NCBI RefSeq assembly: GCF_947502995.1
Contig: NZ_CANNBW010000002.1
Span: 124,001 to 188,000 of the forward strand
Reading direction: 5' to 3'
Origin: an uncultured Tenacibaculum sp.
GTDB lineage: Bacteria; Bacteroidota; Bacteroidia; Flavobacteriales; Flavobacteriaceae
DNA length: 64,000 nucleotides
The stretch's first letter is position 1. Each line of letters starts with the position of its first letter. Made by a program: the position numbers and the translations under genes. The notes beneath the pieces are model-generated. The model ran no database searches, was not told the origin of the DNA, and saw only the letters and a list, made by a program, of their open reading frames with translations. Of the stretch, positions 58,602 through 64,000 are shown one piece after another.

Positions 58602-60455
58602 ATGAGCGCAGAATTTGATAACATTTCATTTGATATGCCAAAAACACAATCAAATACGATTAAAGTGATTGGTGTAGGTGGGGGAGGAAGCAATGCAGTA
58701 AACCACATGTATAGCAAACAAATTCACGGAGTAGATTTCGTAATTTGTAACACAGATGCACAGGCGTTGGAGAATAGTCCAATTCCAAACAAAATTCAAC
58801 TAGGAGCACATTTAACTTCTGGTTTAGGTGCTGGTGCAAATCCAGAAATTGGAGCACAAGCAGCAGCAGAAAGTATACAAGAAATTCAACAGATGTTAAA
58901 TACACATACAAAAATGGTATTTATCACTGCTGGTATGGGAGGTGGTACCGGAACTGGTGCTGCGCCAATTATAGCAAAGATTGCTAAGGATATGGATATT
59001 TTAACGGTAGGAATCGTTACTATGCCATTCCAGTTTGAAGGTAGAATGCGCTCAAAACAAGCTCAGAAAGGAATTGATGAGTTACGTAATAATGTAGATT
59101 CTTTAATTGTTATCAATAATAATAAACTTCGTGAAGTTTATGGAAACTTAGGATTTAAATCAGGTTTCTCAAAAGCAGATGAAGTATTAGCAACAGCGGC
59201 TAAAGGAATAGCAGAAGTAATTACACATCACTATAAGCAAAATATCGATTTACATGACGCTAGAACGGTATTAGCAAACAGTGGAACAGCAATAATGGGT
59301 TCTGCAAAAGAATCTGGAGAAAGTAGAGCTAAAAACGCTATTGTAAAAGCTTTAGATTCACCGTTGTTAAATGATAATAAAATTACTGGTGCTAAAAATG
59401 TATTATTGTTAATTGTTTCTGGAACTAATGAGGTAACTCTAGATGAAATTGGAGAAATCAATGATTATATCCAAACAGAAGCTGGTTACGATGCTAATAT
59501 CATTATGGGTATTGGTGAAGACGAAAGTTTAGAAGAAGGAATTTCGGTAACTATCGTAGCAACTGGATTTGCTTTAGATCAGCAGAATACAATCAATAAT
59601 ACTGAAACTAAGAAGATTGTTCATACGTTAGAAGATGAGCAAAAAGCTACTTATGAGTTTGATAAAAAGACAGTGGTAAAATCTAGAATGATAGATGAGC
59701 CTATTGCACCAACAAATCAAAAAGTAGTTCATGTTTTAGACTTAGAAGAAAAACCAGAACCTAAAAATGGTTTAATTCAAACTACAGAAGCGATTAAAAA
59801 TATCGATGTAGTTTTTGAAGAAGTAAATTATAATACTGTTGCTGAAGATGATTTTGTAATTACAAATATGACGCAAACACATGTTGAAGAGAAGATCGAA
59901 GAAGCTCCAATTCAGCAAAATTTATTATTTGATTTACCATTAAATTCTTACGAAGAAATTAAACCAGCAACAACTCAAAATGATTTAATTGACACAACTG
60001 AATCAATTAAAAATATTGAAGTTGAATTTGAAGAGGTTAAACCTAGAATCGAAAAACGTTTTGTGTTAGAAGATTTCGATATAAAACCAACGATAGGGAA
60101 AAGCTCTACACCTGCTATTGAAGCTGAAGAAGAAGAAGCTTTAAAGTTTGAGGTTAGAACTAAAACTGAAGAAGAAATCATCGAGGATGATAGTGATGCA
60201 TCTCCATTAAGCTTAACAATTTCTGAGTTACAAAAGAGAGCTCAAGAAAGAAGAGATAAAATGAAAGGTTTTAATTACAAGTTTTCTGATAAGGTAAATC
60301 AGAACATAGATGAAATTGAAAAACAACCTGCATATAAAAGGTTAGGAGTAGATTTAGATAATTCTAAGATTAGCGAAAAGAAAACACCTTTAAATACAAA
60401 TAATGACGAATTTTTACGTTCTAATAATTCGTTTTTGCATGATAATGTAGATTAG
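58602..60455 (+). CDS. ftsZ: Cell division protein FtsZ
   Basis: 617 residues, against about 380 in E. coli. GTP-binding tubulin core with GVGGGGSNAVNHM, signature GMGGGTGTGAAP and FQFEGRMRSKQAQKGI. The extra length is a disordered acidic linker (about 330-590) with a duplicated unit (TTEAIKNIDVVFEEV and TTESIKNIEVEFEEV) and a conserved-looking end LRSNNSFLHDNVD. Forms the Z ring. Terminator at 60481. Confidence 0.97.
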   Translation: MSAEFDNISFDMPKTQSNTIKVIGVGGGGSNAVNHMYSKQIHGVDFVICNTDAQALENSPIPNKIQLGAHLTSGLGAGANPEIGAQAAAESIQEIQQMLNTHTKMVFITAGMGGGTGTGAAPIIAKIAKDMDILTVGIVTMPFQFEGRMRSKQAQKGIDELRNNVDSLIVINNNKLREVYGNLGFKSGFSKADEVLATAAKGIAEVITHHYKQNIDLHDARTVLANSGTAIMGSAKESGESRAKNAIVKALDSPLLNDNKITGAKNVLLLIVSGTNEVTLDEIGEINDYIQTEAGYDANIIMGIGEDESLEEGISVTIVATGFALDQQNTINNTETKKIVHTLEDEQKATYEFDKKTVVKSRMIDEPIAPTNQKVVHVLDLEEKPEPKNGLIQTTEAIKNIDVVFEEVNYNTVAEDDFVITNMTQTHVEEKIEEAPIQQNLLFDLPLNSYEEIKPATTQNDLIDTTESIKNIEVEFEEVKPRIEKRFVLEDFDIKPTIGKSSTPAIEAEEEEALKFEVRTKTEEEIIEDDSDASPLSLTISELQKRAQERRDKMKGFNYKFSDKVNQNIDEIEKQPAYKRLGVDLDNSKISEKKTPLNTNNDEFLRSNNSFLHDNVD

Positions 60456-60480
60456 TATTTGTAAAATAACAACTAAAAGA

Positions 60481-60508
60481 AAATCCTGAGAAATCAGGAT
60501 TTTTTTTA
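60481..60508 (+). terminator. Intrinsic terminator after ftsZ
   Basis: AAATCCTGA-GAAA-TCAGGATTT followed by a T-run; ends the dcw cluster. Confidence 0.9.
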
Positions 60509-60534
60509 TCATTATATTTAAAAAAAGAAAACTC

Positions 60535-60981
60535 ATGAGTGTACAACAAGAAGTAATGAACAAAATGAAAGAAGCTATGAAATCTAAAGATGCTGTAGCT
60601 TTAACTGCTTTAAGAGCTTTAAAATCGGCTTTTATGTTAGCTAACACAGAAGCCGGAGCTGGAGAATTATCAGAAGAACAAGAATTAAAAATTATTCAGA
60701 AACAAGTAAAGCAAAGAAAAGATAGTGCAGAAGTTTTTATTAGTCAAGATAGACAAGATTTAGCGGATCCTGAATTAGCAGAAGCTAAAGTTTTAGAGCA
60801 ATTTTTACCAGAAGCTTTAAGCGAAGAAGAAATTGCAAAAGTAGTTGTAGAAGTAATAGCACAAGTAGGAGCAGAAGGGATGAAAGATATGGGGAAAGTA
60901 ATGGGTGTGGTTTCTAAAAAATTAGCTGGTAAAGCTGATGGAAAAACAATTTCTACAATTGTAAAGCAAAAATTAGCTTAA
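60535..60981 (+). CDS. GatB/YqeY domain-containing protein
   Basis: 148 residues, helical: MKEAMKSKDAVALTALRALK at the start, a LSEEQELKIIQKQVKQRKDS segment and GMKDMGKVMGVVSKKLAGKA near the end are the YqeY signature. Related to the tRNA-binding tail of the GatB amidotransferase subunit; cellular role unclear. Commonly follows ftsZ in flavobacteria. Confidence 0.9.
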   Translation: MSVQQEVMNKMKEAMKSKDAVALTALRALKSAFMLANTEAGAGELSEEQELKIIQKQVKQRKDSAEVFISQDRQDLADPELAEAKVLEQFLPEALSEEEIAKVVVEVIAQVGAEGMKDMGKVMGVVSKKLAGKADGKTISTIVKQKLA

Positions 60982-61003
60982 TTAAATCTAGACTTAGATT
61001 TTC

Positions 61004-61030
61004 AAACGATTTTAAATATTCGTTTTTTTT
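61004..61030 (+). terminator. Possible terminator after the yqeY-like gene
   Basis: AAACGA and TCGTTT form a short stem around TTTTAAATAT, followed by a T-run. Confidence 0.5.
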
Positions 61031-61064
61031 AAAAATAAATTTTATTGATATCATAATACAATAA

Positions 61065-61877
61065 ATGAAATCATTTTACATTTTAAAGCTAACCTTTTAT
61101 TTGGTTAGCTTTCTTACTTTTTTATTAAATGCAGTTGAGCGTTTTTTTGTTTTTCTGTTTAATAAACCTATTCTAATCCATACCTATTTAGTAAAAAAGA
61201 AATTACCAAAACATAAGAAGGAGTTTTTAGAGTCAAGTGTTCTTTTTTATCAGAAATTAAATGAAAAGCAAAAGGTATACTTTGAGCATAGATTGGTGAA
61301 ATTCTTGAGGAATTATGATTTTATAGAAAGAGATGGGTTTAACATGACTCCAGAAGCAAAGGTGTTAATGGCTTCTTCTTATATAAAGTTAACCTTTGGA
61401 ATGCGAAAGTATTTAACATCAACATTCAATAAAATTATTGTTTATCCAACTTCGTACTATTCATTAATCACAAAACAATACCATAAAGGAGAATTCAATC
61501 CAGGATTAAAATTGATTATATTTTCTTGGGAAGATTTTTTACTTGGAGAAGTAGTGTTAAATGATAATTTAAACCTAGGAATTCATGAGTTTACACATGC
61601 TTTAACTTTTCATGGTAAACAATCAAAAGATGTTAGTGCAAGAATTTTTTATAGAGCATACTTAGAAATTATTAAGTTTATGAGAAATCCAGATAATTCA
61701 ACAGAAGTTATCGAATCTGGATATTTTAGAGATTATGCAAATACAAATGCATTAGAATTTGTTTCTGTAATTATGGAACATTTTTTTGAAACTCCTGAAG
61801 ATTTAAAGCAGAAGTTTCCTAAACTATACTTTAAAATAGAGCGAATGTTGAACTATAAGAAAATAATTAAAAGATGA
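61065..61877 (+). CDS. MtfA-like zinc peptidase
   Basis: 270 residues with an N-terminal hydrophobic segment (LTFYLVSFLTFLLNAVERFF). IHEFTHALTFHG is an HExxH zinc site, and the NALEFVSVIMEHFFETPEDL region supplies the further Glu, as in MtfA (DgsA anti-repressor) proteins. Likely a membrane-anchored metallopeptidase; substrate unknown. Confidence 0.8.
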   Translation: MKSFYILKLTFYLVSFLTFLLNAVERFFVFLFNKPILIHTYLVKKKLPKHKKEFLESSVLFYQKLNEKQKVYFEHRLVKFLRNYDFIERDGFNMTPEAKVLMASSYIKLTFGMRKYLTSTFNKIIVYPTSYYSLITKQYHKGEFNPGLKLIIFSWEDFLLGEVVLNDNLNLGIHEFTHALTFHGKQSKDVSARIFYRAYLEIIKFMRNPDNSTEVIESGYFRDYANTNALEFVSVIMEHFFETPEDLKQKFPKLYFKIERMLNYKKIIKR

Positions 61878-61919
61878 TATTTTAAAAACATCACCTTTAT
61901 TTATTATGTTTTTAACTTC

Positions 61920-62120
61920 TTAAAAACAACTAGTAGTGTCATAAACACATACTCCAGAACCACCAAAAGTAATACAAGCAGATATACAAAATGGATTATC
62001 TGATAAAATACAGTCTGAATCAGTTACACAGTTAAAAGACACATTACCTCCAGTTATATTTTTTTGTTCGTTTTTACTTATTTCTTTTATTCCTTTAATA
62101 TTTGAAAATTTTTTAAACAT
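61920..62120 (-). CDS. Bacteriocin-like leader peptide precursor
   Basis: 66 residues. Residues 1-26 form a double-glycine leader (MFKKFSNIKGIKEISKNEQK, then NITGG). The core (about 40 residues, NVSFNCVTDSDCILSDNPF..., ending VYDTTSCF) has five Cys and many small residues. Such precursors are cut after GG by ABC-type C39 peptidase exporters; none is seen nearby. Probably a secreted, disulphide-stabilised or modified peptide. Confidence 0.65.
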   Translation of the reverse strand: MFKKFSNIKGIKEISKNEQKNITGGNVSFNCVTDSDCILSDNPFCISACITFGGSGVCVYDTTSCF

Positions 62121-62325
62121 AGATTTACGTGTTAAAAATTAGATTTTCCCTGATCATTAAAAAGACACTCAGAGTTTATGTCTATTTCTCTACGCGTAGA
62201 AAATTTAAAAACTATAGCACACAAAAATTAAGAATCGGTTTTCATTATAAAGATTTATCCCTTATAAATGTGATGGAATTAAGTAAATTGAATAACTAAA
62301 CTAGAAATTAGGGATGAAATAAAAT
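62121..62325. other. Intergenic region with a perfect palindrome
   Basis: No ORF of note. TCTACGCGTAGA at 62189-62200 is a 12-bp perfect palindrome about 70 bp before the leader peptide start (minus strand), a possible operator. Confidence 0.4.
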
Positions 62326-63564
62326 TTAATTAATTTCCTTTAAGGCTTCAAAAATTGTAGTTGCAATTTTATTCTGACCTTTTTTTGAAGTTAATAAATC
62401 ATAATCTTCAGAGTTAGATAGATATCCAATTTCTAATAAAGTAGCAGGGCATTCAACATGTTTTAATAAATGAGAGTTCATGTTTTGAATTGTATTTACC
62501 TTCAGTTTTTTAGAAATACTTTTCACAAATTTTTCAGTAATAGTAGTAGACTCTTTCTTTAATTTATTCTTGTTATTCGTAAAGAAATTAAAGCCATCCA
62601 TCTCTTCTAATCCACTACTAGCAATATGTAATGAAATAACATAATCAGGTTTTAATGCATTTATAAACTCCACTCTTTTATTTAATGTGATAAATTCATC
62701 TGAAGATCGTGTTAAAAAGATTTCGATATCTTCATTTCCTTTTGAAAGTGTTTTTATTTTATTAGCAATTTGAAGTGTGATTTCTTTCTCTTGAAAACCT
62801 TTAGAGAAACTACCACCATCTCTTCCGCCATGACCGACATCTAAAACTATAGTTTTTCTTAGACTTCCCGTTCCGAAAGGGGAAGAAGAGTTAATGTCAT
62901 AATCGCGATAGAAACCATATTTTCTATTCCCGTTTAAATAATTTGTGAAAAAATAACCATTAAAACCATCATTACAATCTACAAAACAGCCAATAGCTTG
63001 GAGTTTATTGTTTTTATCAAATTCTAATTTTTTATATTCAACAGTAATTCCTTTGTTTAGCAAATCTTTTTTTATTTGAGTTAAATCCTCAAAAGTTAAA
63101 TCGTCTGTAAAGGCAACTTTTACAGGGGTTATTAATTCACTTTCACTAGTTATTTTTAGTTTACGTTCGAACTGCTTTGAACTTTGAGCATTGCTATTAT
63201 AAGTAAACAGAAATATAGAAGTGGCAATAAGAAAGCAAAAACTACTAAGAATAGATACTTTTTTCATTGTATTTGTTTTTAAATTGAATAAATCTTTTAC
63301 AAATTCAATAGAACTAAGAAAAATGTTTTTTGTTTTGGTTTCTTTTTTTGTATAAGTGTCCGGATCATCATATGCTTTAAAAAAATCAAAACCTAATGCT
63401 TCAGAAATTTGTTTGATAGTATATGCTCTTGGAGTCACTGTTCCCGATTCTATTCTTTGAATAGTACGTAATGAAATATTACATAAGTTAGCAACTTCAG
63501 TTTGCGTTAAACCTTTAGAGGTTCTTACTTCAATTAATTTTTCTCTGAAACTCGTTTTTTTCAT
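62326..63564 (-). CDS. HTH-transmembrane-N-acetylmuramoyl-L-alanine amidase fusion
   Basis: 412 residues. Residues 5-60 are an XRE-type HTH (LIEVRTSKGLTQTEVANLCN, SLRTIQRIESGTVTPR). A transmembrane helix follows near 100-118 (VSILSSFCFLIATSIFLFTY). Residues about 125-230 resemble the periplasmic part of flavobacterial BlaR1-like proteins. Residues 240-412 are an Amidase_3 domain with zinc ligands in DVGHGGRDGG, KEITLQIANK and SLHIAS and the catalytic Glu in TLLEIGYLSNSEDY. A cytoplasmic DNA-binding head tied to a periplasmic cell-wall amidase is unusual and suggests membrane-linked sensing. Confidence 0.8.
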   Translation of the reverse strand: MKKTSFREKLIEVRTSKGLTQTEVANLCNISLRTIQRIESGTVTPRAYTIKQISEALGFDFFKAYDDPDTYTKKETKTKNIFLSSIEFVKDLFNLKTNTMKKVSILSSFCFLIATSIFLFTYNSNAQSSKQFERKLKITSESELITPVKVAFTDDLTFEDLTQIKKDLLNKGITVEYKKLEFDKNNKLQAIGCFVDCNDGFNGYFFTNYLNGNRKYGFYRDYDINSSSPFGTGSLRKTIVLDVGHGGRDGGSFSKGFQEKEITLQIANKIKTLSKGNEDIEIFLTRSSDEFITLNKRVEFINALKPDYVISLHIASSGLEEMDGFNFFTNNKNKLKKESTTITEKFVKSISKKLKVNTIQNMNSHLLKHVECPATLLEIGYLSNSEDYDLLTSKKGQNKIATTIFEALKEIN

Positions 63565-63690
63565 TCCATTGAATTTTCTACAAGATTAAATTCATTTGAA
63601 AACAACTCAAAGTTTTTGCGTTGTATTTTGTGCGACATTCATATGTCACTTTGTTGTAATTGTTTGTTAGTTAGTGTTTTTTGAAAACAA

Positions 63691-63737
63691 AAAACACATA
63701 ATTAATAGTTGAAAGTCAATTATTAATTATGTGTTTT
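63691..63737. terminator. Hairpin between the amidase fusion and rpe
   Basis: AAAACACATAATTAATA and TATTAATTATGTGTTTT form a 17-bp perfect stem with a 13-base loop. It lies downstream of rpe, with A- and T-rich flanks on both sides, so it can act in either direction. Confidence 0.8.
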
Positions 63738-63757
63738 AAATATAATTATAAAAGGAA

Positions 63758-64000
63758 TTAGTTACAAATTCCTTTTAAATCTGTTATTGTGTTTGTTGGA
63801 TTATCACTTTTAAAAACAAAACTTCCTGCAACTAAAACGTCTGCTCCAGCTTCTGTTAGTTGTTTCGCATTTTTACTAGTAACTCCACCATCAATTTCAA
63901 TTAAAGTGTTAGCATTAGTTTCAACAATTAATTGTTTTAATTGTTTTACTTTTTTGTAAGTATTTTCAATAAAAGACTGCCCACCAAATCCAGGATTTAC
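63758..64000 (-). CDS. rpe: Ribulose-phosphate 3-epimerase, C-terminal part
   Basis: The last 80 codons; the 5' end lies outside the window. VNPGFGGQSFIENTYKKVKQ, LIEIDGGVTSKNAKQLTEAG and ADVLVAGSFVFKSDNPTN are the epimerase signature, with the phosphate-binding loop and catalytic Asp (EIDGGV). Pentose phosphate pathway. Stop at 63758. Confidence 0.95.
   Translation of the reverse strand, partial: VNPGFGGQSFIENTYKKVKQLKQLIVETNANTLIEIDGGVTSKNAKQLTEAGADVLVAGSFVFKSDNPTNTITDLKGICN

Overview
The window is AT-rich chromosomal DNA from a member of the Bacteroidota, most likely a flavobacterium (Flavobacteriaceae). The evidence is the mraZ-to-ftsZ division cluster in flavobacterial order, a MurE with the DNPR signature of meso-diaminopimelate ligases, several promoters of the Bacteroidota type (TTG or TTTG, 19-20 bp, TAnnTTTG), and families that are mostly flavobacterial (DUF6266, DUF6943-like). 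No rRNA, tRNA, CRISPR array or insertion sequence was recognised.

Left part, 1-16.8 kb: the accessory end of an integrated element. It holds the 3' part of a tyrosine recombinase, a large unknown protein, an excisionase-like HTH protein and a possible replication initiator. These are followed by a type I restriction-modification operon hsdM-hsdS-prrC-hsdR, in which prrC encodes a complete-looking anticodon nuclease, and by a DUF5655-type nuclease-like gene. Then come two candidate toxin-antitoxin pairs (a 43-aa ORF with a DUF6169-like protein, and a Panacea-domain antitoxin with a possible PemK-like partner) and small flavobacterial hypothetical genes.

Middle part, 16.9-39.5 kb: about 33 small gene cassettes, all coding on the minus strand, separated by about 33 long imperfect palindromes. 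Most sites are about 120-126 bp, two are about 189 bp and one is 59 bp. Every site runs from AAC to GTT on the plus strand. The bases just inside the two ends of a cassette are complementary to each other, while the two sides of one site are not. The sites fold with paired R boxes, an unpaired spacer, paired L boxes and a variable terminal loop. This is the architecture of integron attC sites, so the region reads as a large integron-like cassette array without a recognisable integron integrase in the window (a CALIN-like cluster). Cargo includes lipoproteins and exported proteins of unknown function, SUKH-like proteins, an OmpA-like protein, a PepSY-like protein, a zincin-like protein, a HEPN/LprI-like fusion, a cation-efflux transporter and a three-gene mercury-type cassette (ArsR, MerTP, GDCCVxC) with its own promoter and operator. 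Some cassettes are duplicated, three contain no complete gene, and several are broken by stops or frameshifts.

Right part, 39.6-64 kb: core genes. A minus-strand operon encodes an alpha/beta hydrolase, the GTPase EngB, an RluA-type pseudouridine synthase, an AlkB-type alkane monooxygenase, an aldehyde dehydrogenase and a nitroreductase. Divergent from it is the dcw cluster mraZ-rsmH-ftsL-ftsI-murE-mraY-murD-ftsW-murG-murC-ftsQ-ftsA-ftsZ, with direct-repeat MraZ boxes in front of mraZ and a terminator after ftsZ. Then follow a YqeY-like gene, an MtfA-like peptidase, a Gly-Gly leader peptide resembling a bacteriocin precursor, an unusual HTH-membrane-amidase fusion and the 3' end of rpe.
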